64,000 nucleotides of DNA from CADCVT01 sp036389155 (GCA_036389155.1 DASVQN010000003.1:1-64000), one strand, 5' to 3'; positions 31,957 through 39,599 are shown, numbered from the stretch's first letter. Notes: a model not told the origin generated them from the sequence alone. Numbers and translations are program-made.

Positions 31957-32708
31957 AGCTGCCCGCCGGCGTCGCCGTCGGCCTCGATCCGCTCCTTGCG
32001 GACCTCGTCCGTGACGGTGCGCTCGTCGGTGACGGTCTCCTTGTCGAGCCGCACGCGCTCCTTCGGGACGGTGCGCTTCTCGACGACGGGCTCCTCGGCG
32101 TGGAGGGTGACCTCGTGCTCCTCCTCGGAGATCGCCGGGCCGTCCGTCGCGGCGCCGACGTTGCCCTCGGTGATCGGCTCGCGCTCGATCCGGACCTCCT
32201 CGCGCTGCACGGGGACCGTGGTCTGGACCTCCTCGGTCACCACGTGCTTGCGCAGGCGCGCGCGGCCGCTCTCGCGGGACGTCTTGCCGACGGCGATCTC
32301 CTCCTCCGAGCGCGTCATCGCGTCGTCGGTGGTCGGGCCGCTGGTGTCGTGGCCGACGGGCTCGCGGCCGTCGCTCGCGTCGTAGTCGAACTCGCCCCAC
32401 GAGACGCTGTAGTGCTCGTACAGGCGGCGCTCCTCGTCGGGCGACAGCTCGCCGTCGGCCTCGGCGTTCGGCGCGTCCTTGACGAGCGCCTTGTCGTACG
32501 GGACGGCGACGCCCTCGCCGGTCGTCGTCGCCTCGCGCAGAGGCACGAACGAGAGGTTCGACCCGAACAGGCCGGTCTTCACGGCCAGCCACTCCGGCTC
32601 GCCGCTCTGGCGGTCGAGGTACACGTCGGCGATCTCGCCGATCTTGTCGTTGTCGGGCCCGTACAGGGTCTGACCCTTCCAGGTCTGAACGTCCTGAAGC
32701 GTCGGCAT
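31953..32708 (-). CDS. PRC-barrel / DUF2382 stress-type protein
   Basis: A 251-residue acidic soluble protein. The N-terminal PRC-barrel (LYGPDNDKIGEIADVYLD, EWLAVKTGLFG, FVPLREA; ~10-85) is followed by an acidic linker. The C-terminal DUF2382/YsnF-like domain (~135-245) is rich in charged valine strands (EEVQTTVPVQREEVRIERE, TVTDERTVTDEV). Related proteins are linked to general stress in actinobacteria and Bacillus, mostly from context. A good ribosome site GAAGGGA precedes the ATG. Confidence 0.85.
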   Translation of the reverse strand: MPTLQDVQTWKGQTLYGPDNDKIGEIADVYLDRQSGEPEWLAVKTGLFGSNLSFVPLREATTTGEGVAVPYDKALVKDAPNAEADGELSPDEERRLYEHYSVSWGEFDYDASDGREPVGHDTSGPTTDDAMTRSEEEIAVGKTSRESGRARLRKHVVTEEVQTTVPVQREEVRIEREPITEGNVGAATDGPAISEEEHEVTLHAEEPVVEKRTVPKERVRLDKETVTDERTVTDEVRKERIEADGDAGGQL

Positions 32709-32831
32709 CGGTTCTGTCCCTTCGTCGTGTGTTCGGTGCTGCTCGGCGAAGGGTGGCCACCCTCTCCTGCCCCACCTAGGGCATCCCCGCCTGACGTCTG
32801 CTCATTCATGGTCTCGGGCATACTCGGCGTC
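32709..32831. promoter_or_regulatory. Divergent control region with 12-bp palindrome
   Basis: The region between the PRC-barrel gene and the hydrolase contains the perfect palindrome GGGTGGCCACCC (32751-32762), 43 bases upstream of the PRC-barrel ATG and a candidate operator. CATACT (32819-32824), seven bases before the hydrolase TTG, resembles the box before leuS. No clear -35 was found. Confidence 0.4.
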
Positions 32832-33728
32832 TTGCCGCGCATCGAGGTCACGTTTCCCTCCGGCCGTCACGAGCGGTGCGCCGCGTGGCTGTACCTGCCG
32901 GAAAACGGACCCTCCGGATGCGTCGTGATGGCGCACGGTTTCGCGGGAACGCGCCGGGACGGCATCGAGCCGTTCGCCGAGCGGTTCGCGGCCGCCGGGC
33001 TGGCGGTCGTGCTGTTCGACTACCGCCACTTCGGCGACAGCGAGGGCGAGCCGCGCCAGCTCCTGGAGTTCCGCCGCCAGCTCGAGGACTACCGCGCGGC
33101 GATCGACTACGCGCGGTCGCGCGAGGAGGTCGACGCCGCGCGGATCGCGGTGTGGGGGACGTCGTTCTCGGGCGCTCACGCGATCGAGCTCGCGGCGCAC
33201 GACCCCTCGCTCGCCGCAGCCGTGGCGCAGACGCCGATGGTCGACGGGCGCCTGCAGGTCCTGCGCTTCCCGCGGCCGGCGCTGTACAAGGCGACGGGGC
33301 GCGCGATCCGCGACCAGATCGCCGCCGTGCGCCGCCGCCCGCCGGTGACGATGCCGGTGCGCGGCCGCCCGCAGGACGTCGCCGCGCTCACCTCGCCGTC
33401 GTCCTACGAGGGCTACGGGCGCCTGGTGACGGAGGAGTCGAAGTGGCGCGACGACGTGGCCGCGCGCGTGCTGCTGCAGGTCGGGCTCTACCGCCCGCTG
33501 ACGGGCGCCGAGCGCGTGACGTGCCCGCTGCTCGTGTGCGCCGGCGACCGCGACGACCTGACGCCTCCGGAGCCCGCGGTCCGCTGCGCCGAGCGCGCGC
33601 CCCGCGGCGAGCTGAGGCGCTACGACGCCGACCACTGGTCCGTCTATCCGGGCGGCGACGCGTTCGAGGACGTCGTGTCCGACCAGGTCGAGTTCCTGAC
33701 GCGCCACCTGGGGGAAGGGGGCGGCTGA
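32832..33728 (+). CDS. Alpha/beta hydrolase
   Basis: A 298-residue serine hydrolase. VVMAHGFAGTR is the oxyanion-hole HGF motif, WGTSFSGAHA the nucleophile elbow (GxSxS), CAGDRDDLTPP the acid loop, and YDADHWSVY the catalytic histidine. It resembles the dipeptidyl-peptidase/acetyl-xylan-esterase-like hydrolases of actinobacteria; substrate unknown. The TTG at 32832 gives the typical start PRIEVTFPSG; ATG 32808 adds eight residues. Followed closely by the NDH-2 gene. Confidence 0.82.
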   Translation: MPRIEVTFPSGRHERCAAWLYLPENGPSGCVVMAHGFAGTRRDGIEPFAERFAAAGLAVVLFDYRHFGDSEGEPRQLLEFRRQLEDYRAAIDYARSREEVDAARIAVWGTSFSGAHAIELAAHDPSLAAAVAQTPMVDGRLQVLRFPRPALYKATGRAIRDQIAAVRRRPPVTMPVRGRPQDVAALTSPSSYEGYGRLVTEESKWRDDVAARVLLQVGLYRPLTGAERVTCPLLVCAGDRDDLTPPEPAVRCAERAPRGELRRYDADHWSVYPGGDAFEDVVSDQVEFLTRHLGEGGG

Positions 33729-33729
33729 G

Positions 33730-35064
33730 ATGGCCTGGAGGATCGTCATCGCCGGCGGCGGGTTCGGGGGGCTCTACGCCGCGCGCACGCTCGAGAAGGT
33801 GCTGCCGCGCGCGTCCGCGCGGATCACGCTCGTCAACGACGTGAACTTCATGCTCTACACGCCGCTCATGCCCGGCGCGGCGGGCGGGACGCTGGAGCCG
33901 CGCCACGTCGTCGTGCCGCTGCGCGAGCAGCTCGAGCAGACGGACCTGCGCCTCGGCCGCGTCACGGGAGCCAACCCGGCGGACAACTGCGTCAGCGTGC
34001 AGACGCTCGAGGGCCACGAGGAGCGGATCCACTACGACCACCTGATCGTGGCGCTCGGCTCGGTCTCCCGCACGCTGCCGATCCCGGGGCTGGCCGAGCA
34101 CGCGACGGGCTTCAAGTCGCTGCCGGAGGCGATCGGGCTGCGCAACAAGCTCGTCCGCCACCTGGAGATGGCCGAGACGCTGGAGGACCCCGAAGCGCGC
34201 GCGGAGTACCTGAACTTCGTCTTCGTCGGGGGTGGCTACGCGGGGGTCGAGGGGCTCGCGGAGCTCCAGGACTTCGCCGCCGACGCGATCCAGGAGTACC
34301 CGCGCTGCAGGGCGCAGGGGATGCGCTGGGTTCTCGTCGAGGCGGCCGACCGGATCATGGGCGAGATCGCGCCCGACCTCGCGGAGTTCTGCATGCGCGA
34401 GCTGCGCGGCCGCGGGATCGAGATCCGCACGCGGACGACGCTCGAGGAGGTCACGGCGACGAGCGCGCGGCTGTCGGACGGCGACACGATCCCCACGCGC
34501 AGCGTGTGCTGGACCGCGGGCGTGCGCCCGCACCCGGTCATCGAGCGGCTCGGCCTGCCGCTCACCGACCGCGGGCGGATCGAGGTCGACCGCTACATGC
34601 AGGTCACGGGGCACGACCGGGTGTGGGCGATCGGCGACGGCGCCGCCGTGCCCGATCCCGCGAAGAAGTACAAGGAGCCGTGCCCGCCGACCTGCCAGCA
34701 CTCGCTGCGCCAGGGGCGCAACGTCGCGCGCAACGTGGCCGCCGCGATCGGGACGGGGCGCAAGAAGCCGTTCCGCTACAAGACGCTCGGCGTGTTCGTC
34801 GACCTCGGCCGGCGCAAGGCGGTCGCGTCGACGCTGGGGATCAAGTGGCGCGGGACGCCGGCCTGGCTGCTGGCGCGGACCTACCACCTGGCCGCGATGC
34901 CCGGGATGGGCCGGCGCGCGCGGCTGCTCATCGACTGGAACGTCGGCCTGCTCTTCGGCCGCGACATCTCCGAGCTCGGCCAGCTCGGCCAGCCGCCGCC
35001 GTCGCTGCACGACGAGACGGCGCTGGAAGGCCATTCGTCGGGCGGGACGACCGCCGTACACTGA
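33730..35064 (+). CDS. ndh: Type II NADH dehydrogenase (NDH-2-like)
   Basis: A 444-residue flavoprotein transferring electrons from NADH to quinone without proton pumping. The FAD motif is RIVIAGGGFGGLYAARTL and the NAD motif FVFVGGGYAGVEGLAEL; the second FAD contact is VWAIGDGAAVP, followed by CPPTCQHSLRQGRNVARN. The C-terminal amphipathic segment (LLIDWNVGLLFGRDISELG) matches the membrane-binding tail of NDH-2. Other two-dinucleotide-binding oxidoreductases are less likely. Confidence 0.88.
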   Translation: MAWRIVIAGGGFGGLYAARTLEKVLPRASARITLVNDVNFMLYTPLMPGAAGGTLEPRHVVVPLREQLEQTDLRLGRVTGANPADNCVSVQTLEGHEERIHYDHLIVALGSVSRTLPIPGLAEHATGFKSLPEAIGLRNKLVRHLEMAETLEDPEARAEYLNFVFVGGGYAGVEGLAELQDFAADAIQEYPRCRAQGMRWVLVEAADRIMGEIAPDLAEFCMRELRGRGIEIRTRTTLEEVTATSARLSDGDTIPTRSVCWTAGVRPHPVIERLGLPLTDRGRIEVDRYMQVTGHDRVWAIGDGAAVPDPAKKYKEPCPPTCQHSLRQGRNVARNVAAAIGTGRKKPFRYKTLGVFVDLGRRKAVASTLGIKWRGTPAWLLARTYHLAAMPGMGRRARLLIDWNVGLLFGRDISELGQLGQPPPSLHDETALEGHSSGGTTAVH

Positions 35065-35499
35065 GTGGCGGTGACGCTGGCCGACAAGGTGAAGGAGGAT
35101 CTCGCTGCCGCGATGCGCGCCGGCGAGCGGGATCGCGTCGGCCGCCTGCGCCTCGTGCTGTCCGAGCTGCAGAAGGCGGCGAAGGAGGGCAACGACGACG
35201 AGGTCGGCGTCCTGCGCCGCGAGCGCAAGCGCAGGCTCGACGCGGCGGCCCAGTTCCGCGACGCGGGCCGCGACGACCTCGTGGCGGGGGAGGAGGCCGA
35301 GGCCGAGCTGATCGGCGCCTACCTGCCGGCCGAGCTGCCGGAGGAGGAGCTGAAGGCGATCGTCGCCGAGGCGGTCGCCGAGGCCGGCGCCACGTCGCCG
35401 AAGGACATGGGCAGCGTGATGAAGCTCGTGATGCCTCGCGTCGACGGCCGTGCCGACGGCCGCCGCGTGTCGGCGGCGGTGAAGGAGATCCTCACGTGA
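35065..35499 (+). CDS. GatB/YqeY domain protein
   Basis: A 144-residue YqeY-type protein, related to the tail domain of GatB (tRNA-dependent amidotransferase), role unclear. LADKVKEDLAAAMRAGE, YLPAELPEEELKAIV and KDMGSVMKLVMPRVDGRADG are the family signature. GTG 35065 abuts the ndh stop; GTG 35071 is eight bases after a TACACT box and may be the real start. Its stop overlaps phoH (GTGA), the same yqeY-phoH order as in Bacillus. Confidence 0.9.
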   Translation: MAVTLADKVKEDLAAAMRAGERDRVGRLRLVLSELQKAAKEGNDDEVGVLRRERKRRLDAAAQFRDAGRDDLVAGEEAEAELIGAYLPAELPEEELKAIVAEAVAEAGATSPKDMGSVMKLVMPRVDGRADGRRVSAAVKEILT

Positions 35500-36473
35500 G
35501 GCGGCAGATCCACCTGGGCAACGACGTCGCGCGCGAGCTGGCGGGCTCCGAGGACGTCGTCCTGCGCGAGATCGAGCGCCACGTGGAGTGCGAGGTCTTC
35601 CTGCGCGGCGACGTCGTGACGCTCGACGGCTCGGAGGAGGCGGTGACGGCCGCGGCCGAGGTCGTGCAGGAGGTCGCCGACCTGATCGCCGGCGGGCACC
35701 AGATCTCGCCCGGGACGATCTCCACGGTGACCGGCGCGCTGGACTCGAAGACCTCGCCCGCCGAGGTGCTCGAGGACGTCGTCTGGCGCCACCGCTCGAC
35801 GAAGGTCGCGCCGAAGTCGGTCACCCAGAAGCGCTACGTCGACGCGATCCGCAACAAGACCATCACCTTCGGGATCGGCCCGGCCGGCACCGGCAAGACC
35901 TGGCTCGCGGTCGCGTCCGCCGCCGCCGCGCTGTCGCGCCGCGAGGTCAACCGCATCATCCTCACGCGCCCGGCCGTCGAGGCGGGAGAGCGGCTCGGCT
36001 TCCTCCCCGGCGACCTGATGGCCAAGGTCGACCCGTACCTGCGCCCCCTCTTCGACGCGCTCCAGGACATGCTCGACCCCGACAAGGTCCAGCAGCACCT
36101 CGAGCGCGGCTCGATCGAGGTGGCCCCGCTGGCGTTCATGCGGGGCCGAACGCTTAATGATTCTTTTGTAATCCTCGACGAGGCGCAGAACACCTCGCCC
36201 GAGCAGATGAAGATGTTCCTCACGCGGCTCGGGTTCAACTCGAAGATGGTCATCACGGGGGACATCACCCAGATCGACCTGCCGCGCGACCAGCAGTCCG
36301 GGCTCATCGTGGTCAAGGACATCCTCGACGACGTGGACGGGATCGAGTTCGTGCAGTTCGGGCGCGAGGACGTCGTGCGCCACCGGCTCGTGCAGCGGAT
36401 CGTGGACGCGTACGCGGACGCCGCGAAGCGCGGCGCGACCGAGCTGCGCCCGGCCGACCGCAAGCGCGCGTAG
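35496..36473 (+). CDS. phoH: PhoH-like ATPase
   Basis: A 325-residue PhoH-family P-loop ATPase, often linked to RNA metabolism and encoded beside ybeY. A small N-terminal KH-like segment (~1-100) precedes Walker A GPAGTGKTWLA and Walker B VILDEAQN, with TLTRPAVEAGERLGFLPGD-like and TGDITQIDLP motifs between and after. Codons just before Walker B (36153-36170) are all A/T-ending (CTT AAT GAT TCT TTT GTA), unlike the rest of the gene. It overlaps ybeY by one base. Confidence 0.93.
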   Translation: MRRQIHLGNDVARELAGSEDVVLREIERHVECEVFLRGDVVTLDGSEEAVTAAAEVVQEVADLIAGGHQISPGTISTVTGALDSKTSPAEVLEDVVWRHRSTKVAPKSVTQKRYVDAIRNKTITFGIGPAGTGKTWLAVASAAAALSRREVNRIILTRPAVEAGERLGFLPGDLMAKVDPYLRPLFDALQDMLDPDKVQQHLERGSIEVAPLAFMRGRTLNDSFVILDEAQNTSPEQMKMFLTRLGFNSKMVITGDITQIDLPRDQQSGLIVVKDILDDVDGIEFVQFGREDVVRHRLVQRIVDAYADAAKRGATELRPADRKRA

Positions 36474-36844
36474 TGGACGTCGAGGTCATCGGCAGCGCCG
36501 CGCTGCCGCCGGTCGAGGTCGAGCGCCTCGCGGCCCTCGCCGCCGCGTCGGCGGGGATCGAGGACGCGCACCTCGCGGTCACCTTCGTCTCCGGCGAGCG
36601 GATCGCCGAGCTCAACGAGCAGTTCCGTGCCAAGCAGGGGCCGACGGACGTGCTCTCGTTCCCGGTCGACGAGGGGGGCGAGGCGTTCGGGCCGCGCGAG
36701 CTCGGCGACGTGTTCATCGCGCCCGACTACACGGTCGACCTGCGCGAGGCGGTCGTGCACGGCGTTCTGCACCTGGTGGGGATGGACCACGAGACCGACG
36801 ACGGCGAGATGCTCGCCCTGCAGGCGGAGATCCTGTCGTGGTGA
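36473..36844 (+). CDS. ybeY: Endoribonuclease YbeY (16S rRNA maturation)
   Basis: A 123-residue single-domain metalloenzyme. The zinc motif HGVLHLVGMDHE (HxxxHxxxxxH) is near the C-terminus, and ELNEQFRAKQGPTDVLSFP is the other signature. It is required for 16S 3'-end processing and ribosome quality control. It starts at a GTG sharing the last base of the phoH TAG and overlaps era, so phoH-ybeY-era form one coupled unit. Confidence 0.95.
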   Translation: MDVEVIGSAALPPVEVERLAALAAASAGIEDAHLAVTFVSGERIAELNEQFRAKQGPTDVLSFPVDEGGEAFGPRELGDVFIAPDYTVDLREAVVHGVLHLVGMDHETDDGEMLALQAEILSW

Positions 36845-37737
36845 GCGGCGGCGCCACGCGCTCGGGCTTCGTCGCGCTCGCGGGCCGGCCGAACGTCGGC
36901 AAGTCCACGCTCGTCAACGGCCTGGTCGGGCGGAAGATCGCGATCGTCTCGGACAAGCCGCAGACGACGCGGCGGGCGATCCGCGGCGTCGCGACGTACG
37001 GGGACGCGCAGCTCGTCCTCGTCGACCTGCCGGGCGTCCAGCGCCCGCGCGACGCGCTGACGCAACGGATGCAGGCTCGCGTCGAGCGGGAGGTCGCCGA
37101 CGACGACGCGGTCCTGATGGTCGTCAACGCCGAGGAGGGGATCGGGCCGGGCGACCGCTGGATCGCCGAGCTGCTCGGCAAGGCGTCGGTCCCGGTCGTG
37201 ATCGCCGTCAACAAGATCGACCGGCTGAACCGCCCGCAGGTCGCGGCGGTGCTGACGGAGGCCGCCGAGCTCGAGGTCGGCGACGACGTCTTCCCGCTCA
37301 GCGCCAAGACCGGCGCGGGCGTCGGGCCGCTGCGCGACCACCTCGTCTCGCTGCTCCCCCAGAGCCCGTTCTTCTTCCCGCCCGAGGCGCCGACCGACCA
37401 GCCGCGCGAGGTGCTGCTGGCCGAGCTCGTGCGCGAGCAGGTCCTGCGGCGCACGTTCCAGGAGGTCCCGCACTCGGTCGAGGTCGTGATCGAGGAGCTG
37501 GACGAGGAGACGCGGGAGGACCTGGTCCACGTCCGCGCCCGGATCTGGGTCGAGACCGACTCGCAGAAGGGCATCCTCATCGGCAAGCAGGGACGGATGA
37601 TCAAGACGGTCGGGACCGCGGCGCGCGAGGCGCTCGAGCTCGAGCTCGGCGCGCGCGTGCACCTCGATCTGCGCGTCGACGTGCGCCGCCGGTGGCGCAC
37701 AGACGAGCGCCTTCTGGACCGCCTCGGCATCGAGTAG
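36838..37737 (+). CDS. era: GTPase Era
   Basis: A 299-residue 30S assembly GTPase. G1 is GRPNVGKSTLVN, G2 contains QTTRRAIRG, G3 is DLPGVQ, G4 is NKID and G5 is SAKTG. The C-terminal KH domain (~205-295) shows IWVETDSQKGILIGKQGRMIK with the GxxG loop. It binds the 3' end of 16S rRNA near the anti-Shine-Dalgarno. The start is GTG 36838 (or 36841). The last gene before the RNA-like region. Confidence 0.96.
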   Translation: MVSGGATRSGFVALAGRPNVGKSTLVNGLVGRKIAIVSDKPQTTRRAIRGVATYGDAQLVLVDLPGVQRPRDALTQRMQARVEREVADDDAVLMVVNAEEGIGPGDRWIAELLGKASVPVVIAVNKIDRLNRPQVAAVLTEAAELEVGDDVFPLSAKTGAGVGPLRDHLVSLLPQSPFFFPPEAPTDQPREVLLAELVREQVLRRTFQEVPHSVEVVIEELDEETREDLVHVRARIWVETDSQKGILIGKQGRMIKTVGTAAREALELELGARVHLDLRVDVRRRWRTDERLLDRLGIE

Positions 37738-37780
37738 TCCGACAGGCGTCCACGCCGGGTCAGGCCGGCGCCGTCCTACC
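37738..37780. other. Spacer between era and the RNA-like region
   Basis: 43 bases after the era stop with no open frame and no T-run terminator. A weak CCTACCGAT at its end could be a -10-like sequence for element A, but the match is poor, so read-through from era is equally possible. Confidence 0.3.
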
Positions 37781-38004
37781 GATGAAGAGAGCACAGGCGG
37801 ACGCGGCCCACGGACGGGCCCCCCGGCCGGGAGAGGCGAGCAAGGGACCGCACGCCGAACCTCGATCGGGTCGCCACGGATGCCGACGAAGCTCAGCCGT
37901 TCCCGCACGCGTTCGAGCGCGGCGAGCGGAGCGCGCCTGCGCGCCACAGACCTCCTGAGCGAGGGACATCCGCCGGGCCGGGCGTTGGGGGACGCCCGGC
38001 CCGG
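37781..38004 (+). ncRNA. Candidate structured RNA element, copy A
   Basis: The first of two diverged copies of a ~210-225-nt element, no protein code. Shared order with copy B: start GAYGAAGAGA; hairpin GGCCC-ACGGAC-GGGCC (37805-37820); a stem GGCG/CGCC (37835-37856); GAACCT with a five-base loop and GGGT (37857-37871); conserved GTCGCCA.GGAT; CCTC/GAGG hairpin (37951-37964); and a perfect 13-bp terminal stem (37973-38004) with loop TGGGGG. Stems differ between copies with pairing kept. Plus strand favoured because a U-G pair closes the GAACCT stem. No Rfam family recognised. Confidence 0.5.
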
Positions 38005-38150
38005 CCGCTTCGCGGCATCACGTCACGGCCGCTTCGCGGCGATGGCATCACGGCCGCTTCGCGGCATCACGTCACAGCCGCTTCGCGGCGATGGCGTCAC
38101 GGCCGCTTCGCGGCATCACGTCACAGCCGCTTCGCGGCGATGGCGTCACG
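38004..38150. repeat. Three 49-bp tandem repeats with six hairpins
   Basis: Units 38004-38052, 38053-38101 and 38102-38150. Each contains the 13-mer GCCGCTTCGCGGC (5-bp arms, TTC loop) twice, joined by ATCACGTCACR and GATGGCRTCACG. Units 2 and 3 are identical; unit 1 differs at two bases. The copies are head-to-tail without spacers, between RNA-like elements A and B. Confidence 0.92.
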
Positions 38151-38243
38151 GGCACGTTTTCACCGACTTGGCGCGTTCGAGATGCGTCGCGGCGAGCCGG
38201 TGGGACACCCGTCCAGCGAGCTTCACCGCAGGGCGCCCGCGCC
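38151..38243. other. Spacer between hairpin repeats and copy B
   Basis: 93 bases from the end of the 49-bp repeats to copy B. It contains a short TTTT run (38157-38160), which could mark the end of a transcript from the repeat side, and an inverted CACCCGTCC-type segment. No convincing gene or promoter is seen. Confidence 0.3.
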
Positions 38244-38453
38244 GACGAAGAGAAGGCAAGGCGAGAACGGCTCAGGGACGAGCCGCCCGACCGGTGGAGG
38301 CGCGCATTTCCTTCCGCGCACCGAACCTCCGGAGGGTCGCCAGGGATCTGCCAGCGCTCGAGTCGCCTTCCGGGGAGACGACTGCGCCGCGCACACCTCC
38401 GAGCGAGGGGATATCCCACCGGGCCGGCGTCGTTGGGGGACGCGCCGGCCCGG
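38244..38453 (+). ncRNA. Candidate structured RNA element, copy B
   Basis: The second copy of the element at 37781-38004. GACGAAGAGA start; hairpin CGGCTC-AGGGAC-GAGCCG (38268-38285), where two changes relative to copy A keep the pairing; GCGCG/CGCGC stem (38300-38319); GAACCT-CCGGA-GGGT (38323-38337); GTCGCCAGGGAT; an extended stem GCGC..AGTCG/CGACT..GCGC (38354-38387); CCTC/GAGG (38396-38408); and terminal 11-bp stem plus CGT/ACG with loop TGGGGG (38419-38453). It is followed by TTGCATTTAAGG, not a T-run. Function unknown. Confidence 0.5.
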
Positions 38454-38497
38454 TTGCATTTAAGGGGCCGTGCGGGAGGCCGGCCTCCGCGCCGCGG
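38454..38497. terminator. Spacer with palindromic hairpin after alkA
   Basis: Holds TTGCATTTAAGG and the perfect 14-base palindrome GGAGGCCGGCCTCC (38475-38488), ten bases beyond the alkA stop on the minus strand. It could act as a weak terminator for alkA or for copy B; no T-run follows in either direction. Confidence 0.35.
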
Positions 38498-39505
38498 TCA
38501 AACGCCGGCGGCCCAGAGCTGGTGCGTCGCGTAGGAGCGGTAGGGCCTCCAGCCGTCCGGGTCTGTGCCCGGCGGGAGCGCCGCGAGCGCGCGGCGGACG
38601 ACGAGGTCGGTGGTGAGGAGGACGTCGGGGTCGCCGAGGCGCATCGCGACGTACTGCGCCGTCCAGCGGCCGATGCCGGGGATCGCGGTCAGATCGTCCG
38701 CGGCCGGGTCGACGCCGGCGAGCGCGGCGACGGCGCGCGCCCGGGCCCGCGGCATCGGGAGGTCGGCGCCCGCGAGCGCGGCAGCGCGCGGGAAGAGGTG
38801 CGTGACGCCCGGGAGGCCGGTGGCGACGGGCTCGCCGTGCGCGGCGGTCAGGCGGCCGAGGACCGTCCGCGCCCCGGCGACGGAGACCTGCTGGCCGACG
38901 ACCGCCCGGATCGCGATCTCCTCGGCGTCGACCGCTCCAGGTGAGCGGATGCCGGGTCGCTCGCGCGCGAGCGGGCCGAGCGCGCGCCGGACGCCGGCCA
39001 TGTCGGCGTCGAGGTCGAGCAGGCGGCGGACGCGGCGGAGGGCCTCGTGGACGTCGCGCCGGTCGGCCACGCCGAAGGAGGCGCGGACGCGGCGCGCCGC
39101 GAACGCTAGCGACACCGTCGCCGGTCCGCCGGCCAGCGCCAGGGACCGGCGGTAGACGCGGCCCTCGACCGCCTCCACGCCGGGCACGGCACGAGCGGCG
39201 AGGAAGCCCAGCATGTGGCCGGCGTCGAAGACGCCCCGCGGGCGCAGCTCGACCTCGATCCGGCCGGCCTTCCACGCGGCGTAGCGGTGCGGGAGGCAGG
39301 TCGCGCAGGGGCGGTAGCCCGCGGCCAGGGCGGTCGCCTCGTCGGCGAAGAACACGCGGTGCCGGACGTAGTGGCCCTTGGCGATCCAGCGCAGCGCGGC
39401 CGGGCAGTCGAGACGGCCGTAGCCGCGGTTGCGCCGGTGGCCGCCGAGCGTCCCCGGCGAGCGGCTTCGGTGCGCCGCGCCGTCCGGCCCGATCAGCGTG
39501 TACAT
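38498..39505 (-). CDS. Ada-like metal-binding domain fused to AlkA-type glycosylase
   Basis: A 335-residue base-excision repair protein. Residues 1-77 (GHRRNRGYGRLDCPAALRW, ending GYRPCATCLPHR) are an Ada-like zinc/methyl-phosphotriester domain. Only one Cys is seen where Ada has two before the CxxC, so methyl transfer is uncertain. Residues ~85-140 resemble the AlkA N-terminal domain, and ~175-320 the HhH-GPD glycosylase: VVGQQVSV, IPGIGRWTAQYVAMR and TTDLVVRRA with the catalytic Asp. No AraC-type DNA-binding domain separates the parts. TAGCGT (39520-39515) is nine bases before the ATG. Confidence 0.83.
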   Translation of the reverse strand: MYTLIGPDGAAHRSRSPGTLGGHRRNRGYGRLDCPAALRWIAKGHYVRHRVFFADEATALAAGYRPCATCLPHRYAAWKAGRIEVELRPRGVFDAGHMLGFLAARAVPGVEAVEGRVYRRSLALAGGPATVSLAFAARRVRASFGVADRRDVHEALRRVRRLLDLDADMAGVRRALGPLARERPGIRSPGAVDAEEIAIRAVVGQQVSVAGARTVLGRLTAAHGEPVATGLPGVTHLFPRAAALAGADLPMPRARARAVAALAGVDPAADDLTAIPGIGRWTAQYVAMRLGDPDVLLTTDLVVRRALAALPPGTDPDGWRPYRSYATHQLWAAGV

Positions 39506-39544
39506 GACAAAGCAACGCTACGCGGCCACGTTCCGTGAGTGGCC

Positions 39545-39599
39545 TTGACTCCGCCCGCCACTCCTGATTACGGTAGGACGCACCGGAGACGCAAGGAGG
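39545..39599 (+). promoter_or_regulatory. Promoter and Shine-Dalgarno of the secreted-protein gene
   Basis: TTGACT (39545-39550), an 18-base spacer and TACGGT (39569-39574) form a good -35/-10 pair. AAGGAGG at 39593-39599 lies nine bases before GTG 39609, one of the few classical ribosome sites in the window. Confidence 0.6.

Noticed and set aside
38004..38150. CRISPR-like array
   Set aside because: The 49-bp units are contiguous with no spacers, and no cas gene is present.
37781..38453. RNase P RNA, tmRNA, SRP RNA, glycine or cobalamin riboswitch, T-box
   Set aside because: I looked for their hallmark sequences (for example GAGGAAAGUCC, GCCACUG, the UGG-N-ACC box) and found none in either orientation. 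A database search could still change this.
37880..38944. Open frame running through the hairpin repeats into the alkA region
   Set aside because: It has no recognisable domain, the translation is a product of the repeats, and it overlaps alkA antisense. A structured non-coding reading explains the region better.
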